64,000 bases of DNA from Burkholderia glumae LMG 2196 = ATCC 33617. GTDB taxonomy: Bacteria > Pseudomonadota > Gammaproteobacteria > Burkholderiales > Burkholderiaceae. Both the position numbers and the translations under genes were made by a program. The notes under the pieces were generated by a model. The model made no database searches, was not told where the DNA came from, and saw only the letters and a program-made list of their open reading frames with translations. Shown here one piece after another: positions 9,292 to 20,181 of this stretch. The stretch covers positions 3,100,001 through 3,164,000 of the forward strand of contig NZ_CP009435.1 of the NCBI RefSeq assembly GCF_000960995.1, given 5' to 3'. Each line of letters starts with the position of its first letter. Position 1 is the first letter of the stretch.

Positions 9292-10683
<1,392 letters not shown>

Positions 10684-10702
10684 CGGATACCAGTCAGAGC
10701 AT

Positions 10703-12565
10703 TCAGTAGACGGTCTGCGCGACCCCGCAATTCAGCGAGATCTGGTGGACGGTGGCCGCCCCGACCTGCACGCCGAGCAGGTTCAGCAGCGGCACGACGA
10801 CGGCGTCGAGCGAGTTCAGCAGCGGGCTCAGCGCGGACGTCAGGATGCCGAGCAGCGTGGGCACGAAATTGCCTCCCACGCTGAACATGGCGCCTCCCAG
10901 CAGACCCAGGCTCGGCGTGATGGTGGCGTTCGACAGCTGCGCGAGCGCGCCGGCCGTCGCCGAGCCGAGTGCATTCGAATTGACCGTCCAATAATTCGAG
11001 TCGAGCCCCGACACGCCGCTGAACACATGGGTGGCCGGTGCGCCCTGCACCTTCACCGACACGTTCGAGAGCGACACCGTCAGTTGCACGAGGCCGAGCA
11101 GGTTCAGCAGGCTCAGCTTGGCATTGACGATCTGCGCGGGATTCGTGCAGCTGTACTGCGACGACAGGTTCAGCATGCCCTTGTTCAGCGGCGGCGTGCC
11201 GATGCAGAGATTGGCGATGCCGGGCGTCGCCGTGATGGTCGCCGTGCTCGCCTGCGGGGTCTGCGCGCACTGGGTCGATTCGAGCACCGCGGTGCCGGTG
11301 CCGACCTGGATGTAGATCGGCAGCGTGACGTCGACGTTGGCGCCGAGCAGTTGCAGCAGCGGGCCGACGATCGGCAGCGTCTGCGTGCCGAGATCGACCA
11401 GCAGGTAGATGCCGGCCGCGGCTGTCGAGGCCTGGGTGCGCCAGTTGCCGCTGGCGTCCTTGCCGCCCTCGCCGACGGCGATCGACGGCGGACTGATGAT
11501 CTGCACCTGCAGCTGCGTGCCGGTCAAGCCGCCGAGCGCAAGCGCCGGCACGTCGAGCATCACGGCGCTGCTGGAGTTGGCGATCTCGGCGGCCACCATC
11601 ACCAGATCGAGCAGGTTGACCTGGGCGTCGGCGGCCGACTGCATGTCCGCCAGCGCCACGTTGAGCACGCCGCCGGGGCCGCCGACATTGACATTGGTGG
11701 AGTTCTGGTTGACCGAGCCGAGTGTCTGCAGCGCGCCGACGGCCGCCTGCAGGTTCGCGTTGACCACGTTGGTCTGACTCGCCGCGTTCGCCACCACGTT
11801 CAGGAACCGGCCCAGCGACAGGTTCGCGGCCAGCAGCTGTTGCATCGTGCCCGCCTGGACCGCCGCCGCGAGATCGCCGAGCTTGATACTGGTGCAGGCC
11901 AGCGCCTGATACGACGCGAGCGTCAGGTTCAGGCCCGACTTGGCGCCGAGCAGCGCGCCGAGCAGCCCGTTGACGAGCCCCGGGTTCGCGCTCGACGAAG
12001 GCGGCGCGCCGGCGCAGCTGTTGCCGCCCAGCTGTGCGAGCGTGGCCCCCACCGAGAACACGTCGATCGCGGTCGCGCGCGAGGTCGACATCGCATACAC
12101 GGTGCGGGACGGCCCGAGGAAGAAATACGGCACCTGGCGCGACACCGCCACCTGCACCGCGTTCAGCTGCACGGCCGGGCTCGACGCGCCCGGGTTCGCG
12201 ACCGGCACGTAATAGCTCGGCGCGGGGTTGGCGGTCGGGTCCCAGCGGCCGCAGCCGACCGAGATGGTGTCGCCGGCGCCGGTGTTCAGGCCGTTGCTGG
12301 CCGCGCTGCGGCTCGCGCTGACGGGCGCCTGGCTGCAGGTGGCATCGAGCCGCTGCACGCCGGCCAGCGCCGCCATGTCGGCGATGCGCTGCAGATCGCG
12401 GCGCTGAAAGAACACGTTGCCGATATCGAGCATGCCGAGCACGGCGATCATGACCGTCATGAAGATGATCGTCATCATCGCGAACGCGCCGCGCTCGCGG
12501 CGCCGCCCGACGAGCAAGGCGGCACGGATCGGCCGGTGCGGGCGGCGTGTCTGGACGGGTTTCAT
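10703..12565 (-). CDS. tadG: TadG-like pilus assembly protein
   Basis: A 620-residue protein. The frame extends upstream to 13294, but the start at 12565 gives the family N-terminus: basic residues, then RERGAFAMMTIIFMTVMIAVLGMLDIG, the TadG/TadE-type prepilin-like membrane segment, followed by QRRDLQRIADMAALAG. The rest is a large extracytoplasmic domain rich in Ala, Leu, Ser, Asn and Thr, with few Cys, consistent with the DUF2134-containing TadG architecture. Tad minor pilins of this type are thought to prime or anchor Flp pili. It starts 14 bases after the DUF3613 gene and ends 19 bases before the EBP, within one operon. Confidence 0.85.
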   Translation of the reverse strand: MKPVQTRRPHRPIRAALLVGRRRERGAFAMMTIIFMTVMIAVLGMLDIGNVFFQRRDLQRIADMAALAGVQRLDATCSQAPVSASRSAASNGLNTGAGDTISVGCGRWDPTANPAPSYYVPVANPGASSPAVQLNAVQVAVSRQVPYFFLGPSRTVYAMSTSRATAIDVFSVGATLAQLGGNSCAGAPPSSSANPGLVNGLLGALLGAKSGLNLTLASYQALACTSIKLGDLAAAVQAGTMQQLLAANLSLGRFLNVVANAASQTNVVNANLQAAVGALQTLGSVNQNSTNVNVGGPGGVLNVALADMQSAADAQVNLLDLVMVAAEIANSSSAVMLDVPALALGGLTGTQLQVQIISPPSIAVGEGGKDASGNWRTQASTAAAGIYLLVDLGTQTLPIVGPLLQLLGANVDVTLPIYIQVGTGTAVLESTQCAQTPQASTATITATPGIANLCIGTPPLNKGMLNLSSQYSCTNPAQIVNAKLSLLNLLGLVQLTVSLSNVSVKVQGAPATHVFSGVSGLDSNYWTVNSNALGSATAGALAQLSNATITPSLGLLGGAMFSVGGNFVPTLLGILTSALSPLLNSLDAVVVPLLNLLGVQVGAATVHQISLNCGVAQTVY

Positions 12566-12579
12566 GATCGCCTCGACGA

Positions 12580-13086
12580 TTATTGCGACGGCAGCTCGCC
12601 TGCGCCGGACGACGAACCACCGCCCGACGAACGCTGGACCGACGTGAACCAGGTCGGGATCGGCTTGCCGAACGATTGCAGATAGCGCTGGTAGGCGGAC
12701 GATGCCGCCGCCCCCTCGAACGGGTGCGCCTCGGGAGCGGCCGCGCGATTGCTGCGCTGCAGGTCGAACCAGGCCGCGGTCGCCGGGCCGACCTCCGAGA
12801 CACGATGGCTGACCTGCGGCGGCTGCGGCTGTGCCTGCGGCAGCGCCACGGCCGCCGGCTGCGGCACGTCGGCGGCCCGCGCCTGCGGCGCGGCGGGCGA
12901 CGCCTCGGCCGATGCCTGCAGTTGCGCGCCCGAGATCGGCTGCAACTGCTGCTGCAACCGCATCGGCGCCGGATCCGCGGCCGGCTGGGCGAAGGCGGCG
13001 GGCGCCGCGCCGGCCAGGGCCGCCAGCGCAACCCACGCGGTATGCCATGCACGCGCGCGCGGCCGCCAGGATTGGGAATATCGCAT
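12580..13086 (-). CDS. Exported DUF3613-family protein of the Tad locus
   Basis: A 168-residue protein, start 13086 with GGAG about 8 bases upstream. A signal peptide (WHTAWVALAALAGAAPAAFAQ) precedes an Ala/Pro/Gln-rich linker. The conserved C-terminal part, VGPATAAWFDLQRSNRAAAP then SAYQRYLQSFGKPIPTWF, matches DUF3613, a small exported family found in proteobacterial Tad loci. Function unknown. It lies 20 bases after tadD and 14 before tadG, so it is embedded in the operon. A periplasmic accessory role for the pilus is the obvious guess. Confidence 0.8.
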   Translation of the reverse strand: MRYSQSWRPRARAWHTAWVALAALAGAAPAAFAQPAADPAPMRLQQQLQPISGAQLQASAEASPAAPQARAADVPQPAAVALPQAQPQPPQVSHRVSEVGPATAAWFDLQRSNRAAAPEAHPFEGAAASSAYQRYLQSFGKPIPTWFTSVQRSSGGGSSSGAGELPSQ

Positions 13087-13106
13087 CGTCGGCTCCGTGT
13101 GGTAAA

Positions 13107-13961
13107 TCATTTTTGCGAGAAGCGCTGCAGCAGCGGTGCGGCCAGGTCGAAGCCCTCGTTGCTCGCGATCGGCGCGCCGCCCGCGCGCGCGCCGGACGGC
13201 CCCGCCGCGTCGCCCGGCCCCGGCGGCACCACGGTAAGCTGCCGAGCGCGCTGCGCGGCCGTGACACGGGCCGCGTCGTCGCGAATCTCGGCACGCACCC
13301 GAGGCGTCATGTGCTGCTGGTCCATCAGGCCCTGCGCGTTCTCCGGATGGCCGCTCGCCATCAGGAACAGGGCGAGGTTGCTCATGATGCGCGGGTTGCG
13401 GTGATCGAGCTCGGCGGCCTTCATCAGCGGCACGCGCGCGCCGCCGGGGTCGCCAGCGCGCATGCGTGCATAGGCGAGATCGGAGAGCGCCGCGGCGTCG
13501 GTCGGCGCGAGCAGCGTGGCCTGCTCCAACAGCTTCGCGGCACGCGCGAAGTCGCCGCGCGCGCCCGCGATCAGGCCGAGGCCGCGATAGCCGCGCGCCG
13601 CCAGCGGCGTGTTCAGCAGCTGCGTGTAGGCCTGCTCGCTCGCGTCGAGCTGCGAGGTGGCACGCAGCGCGTCGGCGCGCAGCAGCCGGGTGTCGGCGGA
13701 GGCGCCGTACTGCTTCTCGTACTCGTCGATATGCGCGAGCGAGGCGTAGTACAGCCCCTGCTGCTGCATGCGGTCGATCAGGCCCAGGTACATGCCCGGC
13801 GTATCGGGCGGATCGACCTTGTCCGCCGCGGCCTGGATCATCGCGGCCCGCTCGGCCTGCGCGCCGACCCCGTAGTTCGAATCCTTGAACAGCGAGCAGC
13901 CGCTCGCCAGCCCGGCGACGAGCAGGCCGGCCAGCATGGTGCGTCCCTTCGATCGTTTCAT
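13107..13961 (-). CDS. tadD: TadD pilotin-like TPR lipoprotein
   Basis: A 284-residue outer-membrane lipoprotein candidate: basic MKRSKGRTM, hydrophobic core, lipobox LASGC (Cys ~22). Residues ~75-215 contain at least three TPR-like repeats (for example YRGLGLIAGARGDFARAAKLLEQATLLAPTDAAALSDLAYARMRAGD). In Tad systems TadD helps the secretin CpaC/RcpA assemble in the outer membrane. It sits 34 bases after tadC. The C-terminal ~60 residues are Gly/Pro-rich and less conserved. Confidence 0.9.
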   Translation of the reverse strand: MKRSKGRTMLAGLLVAGLASGCSLFKDSNYGVGAQAERAAMIQAAADKVDPPDTPGMYLGLIDRMQQQGLYYASLAHIDEYEKQYGASADTRLLRADALRATSQLDASEQAYTQLLNTPLAARGYRGLGLIAGARGDFARAAKLLEQATLLAPTDAAALSDLAYARMRAGDPGGARVPLMKAAELDHRNPRIMSNLALFLMASGHPENAQGLMDQQHMTPRVRAEIRDDAARVTAAQRARQLTVVPPGPGDAAGPSGARAGGAPIASNEGFDLAAPLLQRFSQK

Positions 13962-13995
13962 CCCGCCGCGCTCCTCTTCATCGCATCGCCCGCCA

Positions 13996-14988
13996 TCAGC
14001 GCTTCATGTTCGCCAGCGCGACCACCACGGTCATGATGCCCGGGCCGGCCGTCACGATCAGCAGCGCCGGCAGCAGTGTCACGATCATCACGCCCGTCAT
14101 CTTCACCGTCAGCCGGCCGATCCGCTCGCGCAGCGTGGCGCGGCGCCCTTCGCGCAGCCGGTCGCCGAACAGCCGCAGCGGCTCCTGTACCGCGCCGCCG
14201 TGCTTGTCCACCTGGATCAGCAGCCGCACGATCGCACGCAGGTCCTCGTTGTCGAAGCTGGTGGTCAGGCGCGCGAGCGACTGCTCGCGCGTGCGCCCCG
14301 CCGCGAACTGCCGCTGCGCCACGCCCAGCTCCCACGACAGCACCGGCAGCATGCTCGTGAAGTCGTGCGTGATCACCTGCATGCTCTGGTCGAGCGACAG
14401 GCCGACGCCTTGCAGCAGGCGCAGCATGTCGACGAACAGCGGCATCTCGTCGGCCACGCTCTCGCGGCGTGCCGCTGCACGGCGGCGCACGTAGACCTTC
14501 GGGAGCATGAAGCCGGCCGCGAGCGCGAGGAACAGCCCGAACAGCCATTTGCCCGGCCCGCCGTGGGTGAGGAACGGCAGGATCGCGAGCGGCAGCCCGA
14601 TCGCGCAGGCCAGGCGCACCACCAGGAACAGCCCGCGCGAGCGCGCCTCCACGTAGCCGCACTGCTCGAGCAGCTTGCGGTCCTCGTCGGCCACCAACTG
14701 CTTGCCGAGGCCGGTATCGAGCCAGCGCATGCCGATCCGCTCGGCCTGCGCGCGCCACGCCGCGAAGCCGGCCGGCCGGGCCTCGGCCGGCTTGAGCTCG
14801 GCGGCCTGGGCCTGTCCGGCGCGCGCGGCAGCGGCGCGGCTCGCCGCCAGCCGCTGGTCGAGCGCGCTCGCGAGCGCGCGTTCGCTGCGCTGCAGGAGCA
14901 TGGCGCGCACGATCGCCAGGCCGGCCAGCAGCAGCACGCCGATCGCCCCCAACGCCAGCGCCAGCGCGCCCAGTTGATGTGCCTCCAT
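13996..14988 (-). CDS. tadC: Tad platform protein TadC (T2SF domain)
   Basis: A 330-residue inner-membrane protein with an N-terminal membrane segment, a central pair of hydrophobic segments (near 123-165), a T2SF domain (DEMPLFVDMLRLLQGVGLSLDQSMQVI, then LLIQVDKHGGAVQEPLRLFGDRLREGRR) and a C-terminal membrane helix. With TadB it forms the platform on which the ATPase CpaF works during pilus extrusion. It begins nine bases after tadB. Confidence 0.93.
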   Translation of the reverse strand: MEAHQLGALALALGAIGVLLLAGLAIVRAMLLQRSERALASALDQRLAASRAAAARAGQAQAAELKPAEARPAGFAAWRAQAERIGMRWLDTGLGKQLVADEDRKLLEQCGYVEARSRGLFLVVRLACAIGLPLAILPFLTHGGPGKWLFGLFLALAAGFMLPKVYVRRRAAARRESVADEMPLFVDMLRLLQGVGLSLDQSMQVITHDFTSMLPVLSWELGVAQRQFAAGRTREQSLARLTTSFDNEDLRAIVRLLIQVDKHGGAVQEPLRLFGDRLREGRRATLRERIGRLTVKMTGVMIVTLLPALLIVTAGPGIMTVVVALANMKR

Positions 14989-14997
14989 TGCGCCTCC

Positions 14998-16014
14998 CTA
15001 CCTGAGCCGAGCCATCCGGTACAGCAGATAGCCGCCGAGCATCTGCAGGCCGAAGGCCACGTACAGCACCAGGCGGCCGGATTCGTTCATCCACATCGCC
15101 GTGAAATACTGCGGATTGGTCGATACCACGAAGCTGCCGACCGCGACCGGCAGCAGGCCGAGCACCCAGGCCGACAGGCGCGTCTCCGCCGACATCGCGT
15201 GCAGTTCGCGCTCGGCCTGCTCGAGGTCGCGCATGAAGGTCGCCATGCGCTCCAGCATCACGTCGGCACGGCCGCCGTACTTGACCGACAGGCGCAGCAC
15301 CGATCCCACCAGCTCGAACTCGCGAACGCGGTATTCCTTGGCGATGTGCAGCATCGCGCGATCGATCTCCACGCCGGTGCGCAGCATTCTCGATACCTGG
15401 TCGAGGCAGCGGCGCAGCGGCATCTCGGTGGTGCCGAGCGCGCCCTGGAACGCGGCCGGCACGCTGTTGCCGAGCGTCACCAGCCGTACCACGCCGTCGA
15501 GGAACGACGGCAGCTGCTGGACGATCTTCAGGCGCCGCGCCGAGATCCGCCGCAGCACCCACAGGCAGGCGAGCGCCACGCCGCCGAGCAGGGCCGCGCC
15601 GGCCGCCACCCCGCCGCCGCGCGCGCCGGCCACCAGCATGGCCAGCAACACCAGCCCCGCCAGCACGTAGAGCAAGCCCCGCACCTCGTCGAGGCCGGCG
15701 CGATCGCTGATGCCGAGCCAGCGCGCCTCGGCCTTGGCGCGCCACGCCGCCAGCCCCTTCGCGGGCGCCGCCGGCCGGCTCGCCGGCCTGGCCGGCTGCC
15801 CCGCCGCCGGCGCCGCCTGGCGCGCGGCTGTGCGACCCGCGCCGCCTGCCGCGCCCGCCGGCACGGCCCCCTTCGCGCCCGCCTCCAGGCGACTGTCGAA
15901 GAAGCGCCGCGTATGGGCGCTCTGCTCGCGCAACTGGCTGCCGCGCCACAGCATCACGCCGGCCGCGGCCAGCAGCAGCGCGAACGACAGCGCCCACAGC
16001 ACGCCGCTAGACAT
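14998..16014 (-). CDS. tadB: Tad platform protein TadB (T2SF domain)
   Basis: A 338-residue inner-membrane protein: N-terminal membrane helix, an Ala/Pro-rich cytoplasmic linker (residues ~45-90), two central helices, the T2SF domain (LPSFLDGVVRLVTLGNSVPAAF, then ELVGSVLRLSVKYGGRADVMLERMATFMRDLEQ) and a C-terminal helix. It partners TadC. The ATG at 16014 overlaps the last eight bases of cpaF, so translation is coupled to the ATPase gene. Confidence 0.93.
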   Translation of the reverse strand: MSSGVLWALSFALLLAAAGVMLWRGSQLREQSAHTRRFFDSRLEAGAKGAVPAGAAGGAGRTAARQAAPAAGQPARPASRPAAPAKGLAAWRAKAEARWLGISDRAGLDEVRGLLYVLAGLVLLAMLVAGARGGGVAAGAALLGGVALACLWVLRRISARRLKIVQQLPSFLDGVVRLVTLGNSVPAAFQGALGTTEMPLRRCLDQVSRMLRTGVEIDRAMLHIAKEYRVREFELVGSVLRLSVKYGGRADVMLERMATFMRDLEQAERELHAMSAETRLSAWVLGLLPVAVGSFVVSTNPQYFTAMWMNESGRLVLYVAFGLQMLGGYLLYRMARLR

Positions 16015-17353
16015 TGAAGCCCTCGCCGCAGCCGAAGCCGTCCATGCCGCCGCCCAGGCTGCCGATCAGCTCATTGCGAAACCGCGCGAGCTTGGGCGAA
16101 TGCGGGTGGATGCCGAGCGCTTCCCAGTGATCGATCTCCTCGCCCTCGGGCGTCACGCGCGCGTCGTAGCGATAGAGCTCCTGGGTCGCGACGATGTTGT
16201 CGGACATGCCGGTCACCTCGGTGATCGACAGGATCCGGCGGCGCCCGTTGGACAGCCGTCCGATCTGCACGATGAAGTCGATCGCGTTCGAGATCTGGCG
16301 GCGCAGGCTCGATTCGGTACCCTGGAAGCCGGCGAAGCCGGCCAGCATCTCCAGGCGATACAGGCATTCGCGCGGCGAGCTCGCGTGGATGGTGCCCATC
16401 GAGCCGTCGTGGCCGGTGTTCATCGCCTGCAGCATCTCGAGCACCTCGCCGCCGCGCACTTCGCCGACGATGATGCGGTCCGGGCGCATCCGCAGCGTGT
16501 TGCGCAGCAGGTCGCGAATGGTCACCACGCCGGTGCCGTCGAAGCCGCCCGGGCGGCTTTCGAGCCGCACCACGTGCGGATGGTTCAGCGACAGCTCGGC
16601 GGTGTCCTCGATGGTCACCACGCGCTCGTTCTCGGGCACGTGAAACGCCAGCGCATTGAGCAGCGAGGTCTTGCCCGAGCTCGTGCCGCCCGACACCAGG
16701 ATGTTGCAGCGCGCCGCGACGGCGGCCTTCAGCAGCGTGTTGATCTCGTCGTTGTAGGTGCCGTTCTCGAGCAGGTCCGACGGCTTCAGCGGATCCTTGC
16801 GGAACTTGCGGATCGACACCACCGGCCCGTCGAGCGAGAGCGGCTCGATCACCACGTTCACGCGCCCGCCGTCTGGCAGCCGCGCGTCGACCATCGGGTT
16901 CGATTCGTCGAGCCGGCGCCCGACCGGCGCCAGGATCCGCCGCACGATGCGCAGCAGGTGCGCGTTGTCGGTGAAGCGGATCGGCAGCTTGGCGAGGATC
17001 CCGCGGCGCGACACGTAGATGTCGTTGTAGCCGTTGATCAGGATGTCCTCCACCAGCGGATCGCCGAGCAGGTCCTCGATCGGCCCGAAGCCGGCCAGCT
17101 CCTTGGTCAGCGCCTCGGCGATCTCGCGCACCTCGCTCTCGTTGAGCGGAATCCGGCGCAGCCGCACGAAGCTGTCGACCTCGAGATCGACGAACTGGTT
17201 GATCGCCTGCCGCGACCAGCGCCCGAACTCCGAGCCGAGTTCCTCGATGCGGTTCAGCAGATGCTCGTGCGCAGCGTCCTTGATGTCGTGGAACTGCTGC
17301 GAGTGCGAGAACGGCGCTGCGCCGTCGGCGAATTGGATGTCGTCGTGTGCCAT
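16007..17353 (-). CDS. cpaF: Tad pilus ATPase CpaF/TadA
   Basis: A 448-residue cytoplasmic secretion ATPase of the GspE/VirB11 superfamily, powering Flp pilus assembly. Walker A GGTSSGKTSLL is near residue 224; the Asp/His boxes and Walker B region read TIEDTAELSLNHPHVVRLE and MRPDRIIVGEVRGGEVLEMLQAMNTG, followed by GSMGTIHASS. The N-terminal ~100 residues form the usual CpaF adaptor. Length is typical (430-480). Three bases separate it from cpaE. Confidence 0.96.
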   Translation of the reverse strand: MAHDDIQFADGAAPFSHSQQFHDIKDAAHEHLLNRIEELGSEFGRWSRQAINQFVDLEVDSFVRLRRIPLNESEVREIAEALTKELAGFGPIEDLLGDPLVEDILINGYNDIYVSRRGILAKLPIRFTDNAHLLRIVRRILAPVGRRLDESNPMVDARLPDGGRVNVVIEPLSLDGPVVSIRKFRKDPLKPSDLLENGTYNDEINTLLKAAVAARCNILVSGGTSSGKTSLLNALAFHVPENERVVTIEDTAELSLNHPHVVRLESRPGGFDGTGVVTIRDLLRNTLRMRPDRIIVGEVRGGEVLEMLQAMNTGHDGSMGTIHASSPRECLYRLEMLAGFAGFQGTESSLRRQISNAIDFIVQIGRLSNGRRRILSITEVTGMSDNIVATQELYRYDARVTPEGEEIDHWEALGIHPHSPKLARFRNELIGSLGGGMDGFGCGEGFNV

Positions 17354-17356
17354 CGC

Positions 17357-18604
17357 TTACGATCGCTTCGTGGTGGAATGGATGAACCGCTTGAGCGCCG
17401 ACAGGCCGCTGCCGGCGGCCGGCACCGGCGGCGCCGGCTCGGGCGCCGCAGCGGCCGTGAGCCGTTCGACCAGCGCATCGAGCGCCTTCACGTAGGGGTC
17501 GCGCTCGGCCGCCTCGACGATCAGGCGGCCCTGGTTGGCCGCATGGCCGATCGGCACGCGCCGCGCCGGCAGCGTCGCCACGAGCGGCAGCTCGAGCCGC
17601 TCGGCGATCTGGGCGGGCAGCAGGCCGAGCGCCGCGTCGTACTGGTTGACCACGAGCCGCACGCGCGCGAGGCTCACGCCCTTCTCGCGCAGTTCGTCGA
17701 GCAATTCCACGGCCGAGACCACCGAGGCCACGCCCTGATCGCAGACCAGCCAGGTCTCGTCGCCGAGCGCCACGATCTGCGCGATGAATTCGCGGTTCGT
17801 GAAGCCGCCCAGGTCGACGATCTGCTGGTCGACGAACGCGCGCAGCCGGTTGAAGAGGCCCGCGCAGGCCGCCGCCGACACTTCGCGCAGGTCGGCCAGG
17901 TTCGGCGGCAGCGTGGTCAGCGCCACGCCGCTCGCGTGATGCGCGAACGCGGTGTTCACGAAGGTACGGTCGAAGCGGCGCAGGTTGCGCACCGCCTCGA
18001 CGAAGTGCAGCTCGCAGCGCGTGTTGAGGAACAGCGCGCTGTCGCCGGCCGGCAGGCCGAGATCGACCAGCGCGGTGCGGCGGCTTTGCGCGGCCACCTT
18101 GCGCTGCAGCAGCACCGAGAGATTGGCGGCGAGCGTGCTCACGCCCATCCCGGCGCGCGCGCCGAGCAGCGCGAGCACCTTGCCGTGGCGGCTGGTGGGC
18201 TCGCCGAGGTTGTCGAGCAGGCCGCGCGTGATGCGCAGCGCCTCCTCGGCCGGCGCGGAGAAATCGACGAAGTCACGCACCCCCGCGCGCAGCGCCGAGA
18301 GCGCGCTCTCGGGCTCGGCGAGCGTGCCCAGCGCGACCACCGGCAGGCCCGGGTAGGCAGTGCGCAGCGCCGACACCGCCGCGCTCGCGCCCGCCTGCTC
18401 GCCGGCGAAATCGATGAACACCAGCGTCGGATTGAGGCCGCCGACACGCTGCACCAGCACCGCCGGATCGAGCGGCGAGGCCTCGACCGCGCCGCTCGCG
18501 ACGAGCGTCTGCGCAAGCCAGCGCACGCGTTCGACACGCGGCGAGGCGCAGATGAAATGATCGGTGACGGCGGGCTCAGCCAATGATTGAGTTCTCGCGT
18601 TCAT
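17357..18604 (-). CDS. cpaE: CpaE/TadZ ParA-like pilus localisation protein
   Basis: A 415-residue protein. Residues ~15-130 form an atypical receiver-like domain (PTLVFIDFAGE, PGLPVVALGTLAEPESALSALRAGVRDFVDF). Residues ~145 onward form a MinD/ParA-like domain whose P-loop reads LGARAGMGVSTLAANLS. The Lys that binds phosphate in ParA/MinD is not evident, as is common in CpaE/TadZ. TadZ-type proteins act at the pole to position the pilus machine. The start at 18604 gives a GGGGA ribosome site at good distance; two in-frame ATGs further upstream (18613, 18634) are less well placed. Confidence 0.88.
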   Translation of the reverse strand: MNARTQSLAEPAVTDHFICASPRVERVRWLAQTLVASGAVEASPLDPAVLVQRVGGLNPTLVFIDFAGEQAGASAAVSALRTAYPGLPVVALGTLAEPESALSALRAGVRDFVDFSAPAEEALRITRGLLDNLGEPTSRHGKVLALLGARAGMGVSTLAANLSVLLQRKVAAQSRRTALVDLGLPAGDSALFLNTRCELHFVEAVRNLRRFDRTFVNTAFAHHASGVALTTLPPNLADLREVSAAACAGLFNRLRAFVDQQIVDLGGFTNREFIAQIVALGDETWLVCDQGVASVVSAVELLDELREKGVSLARVRLVVNQYDAALGLLPAQIAERLELPLVATLPARRVPIGHAANQGRLIVEAAERDPYVKALDALVERLTAAAAPEPAPPVPAAGSGLSALKRFIHSTTKRS

Positions 18605-18679
18605 GTTGAACATTCCCCGTTGTGCCGCGTGCACGGGCCGGCCAGGGCCGCCCGTGCACGCTCGGTTGCGCCGGCGCGC

Positions 18680-20110
18680 TCATTTCGAGAACCCCGGGGC
18701 CGCATCCGGCACCAGCATGCCGCCGAGGAACGAACGCCAGACCGGTCCGTCGCGCTGCTCGGACAGTTCGCCCGGCGCCGCGGGCAGCGTGGTACCGGCC
18801 GCGATCGGCGACACCAGATGCGGTGTCACGATGATCACGAGTTCCTTGTCGTTCTGCTGGTAGCTCAGACTCTTGAAAAACGCGCCGATGATCGGCAGAT
18901 CGCCGAGAAACGGCACCTTGCTCAGATTCGACGTGGTCTCGCGATCGACCAGCCCGCCGATCACGTAGCTCTCGCCGTCGCCGAGCTCGACCGTGGTGTC
19001 GGCGCGGCGCGTGGTGAGCGCCGGCACCGTCACGCCGTTGATCGTGATGGCGTTGACGAAATCGAGCTGGCTCGCCTCGGGCGCGACCTTCAGCGCGATG
19101 CGGTTCGGGCCGAGCACGGTGGGCGCGACCGTCAGGCCGATGCCGTAGGGCTTCCATTCGATCGAGACGGTGCCGAGCGCCTGCGGCACCGGCACCGGGA
19201 TCTCGCCGCCGGCCAGGAAGTTCGCGCTTTGCCCGGACAGGGCGACCAGCGTCGGCTGCGCGAGGATCCGCGCGAGGTTGTTCTGCTCGAGAATCGACAG
19301 GTTGCTGCTGATGCCGCGCGAGGCCGAACCCACCACCAGGTTGAACGCCGAGGCGATCGGCTGCGCGGCCGTCACCGCCAGCCCCGAGGTCGCGCTCGAA
19401 CCGAGCGAGCTCAGCGAGCTGGGCGCAAACGAGCCGAACGCAAAACCGTTGCTGCTCTTGAAGAAATTCAGGCCGGCCTGCTTGACGGCCGAGCGGCTGA
19501 ACTCCACCACCCGCACGTCGACCTGCACCACGTTGCGGCCGCTGATGGTCGAGGCATCGACCACCGACGGCGCAGCGCCGCCCGCACCGCCCATGCCGCC
19601 CGCGCCTGCCGTCTTGCCGCCCACGCCCGCCGCAGCGGCCGCGCCGCCGCCGCCGGCCTGCGCGGCCGCGCGTGCCGCGGCCGCCGCATTGGCCACGTCC
19701 ACCGCGCGCTGGTGCGCCTCCAGCGTGGTTGCCGAGCCAGCGATCACAGTGGTGTCGCCATACGTGTCCACGCGCGGCGTGTCGGGGCCGAGCAGCGCCT
19801 TGGCCGCGCCGCTCGTCACATGCACCGGATAGACATCCGGTTCGCTACGGCCTCGCTCCCAGAGCATCACGTTCGTGGTCCCGGCACTCTTGCCGATCAG
19901 CAGCACGCCGCCGCCATTGCCCTTGACGACCAGCACGTCGGCCACCGCGGGATCGCCGATCGCCACCCGCTGCAGGCTGCGCCCGGTCGCGATCTGCCGC
20001 TGCGCGCCGACCGCCAGATCGACGCCCGCGTCCAGGCCGGCTGCGTTTGCCACGGCCGACGCCATCACTGCGCTCATTGCCATGGCCAATGCAATCAGTT
20101 TCTTTTTCAT
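18680..20110 (-). CDS. cpaC: Tad pilus outer-membrane secretin CpaC/RcpA
   Basis: A 476-residue protein. The frame extends to 20185, but the ATG at 20110 starts a proper signal peptide (MKKKLIALAMAMSAVMASAVANA). Residues ~30-110 are the pilus-type N-terminal domain (QIATGRSLQRVAIGDPAVADVLVVKG, then GTTNVMLWERG). A Gly/Ala-rich linker follows, then the secretin domain (NNLARILAQPTLVALSGQSANFLAGGEIPVPVPQ, ending DLPIIGAFFKSLSYQQNDKELVIIVTPHLV). It forms the ring through which the Flp pilus leaves. The last ~40 residues may help pilotin (TadD) recognition. Confidence 0.93.
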   Translation of the reverse strand: MKKKLIALAMAMSAVMASAVANAAGLDAGVDLAVGAQRQIATGRSLQRVAIGDPAVADVLVVKGNGGGVLLIGKSAGTTNVMLWERGRSEPDVYPVHVTSGAAKALLGPDTPRVDTYGDTTVIAGSATTLEAHQRAVDVANAAAAARAAAQAGGGGAAAAAGVGGKTAGAGGMGGAGGAAPSVVDASTISGRNVVQVDVRVVEFSRSAVKQAGLNFFKSSNGFAFGSFAPSSLSSLGSSATSGLAVTAAQPIASAFNLVVGSASRGISSNLSILEQNNLARILAQPTLVALSGQSANFLAGGEIPVPVPQALGTVSIEWKPYGIGLTVAPTVLGPNRIALKVAPEASQLDFVNAITINGVTVPALTTRRADTTVELGDGESYVIGGLVDRETTSNLSKVPFLGDLPIIGAFFKSLSYQQNDKELVIIVTPHLVSPIAAGTTLPAAPGELSEQRDGPVWRSFLGGMLVPDAAPGFSK

Positions 20111-20181
20111 TGTGTCGGAGATCCGCAGCCGGACCTCTCCGTATCGGTTGCAAGACTGCCTGCTGCCGTGCTCGGCTCGTT

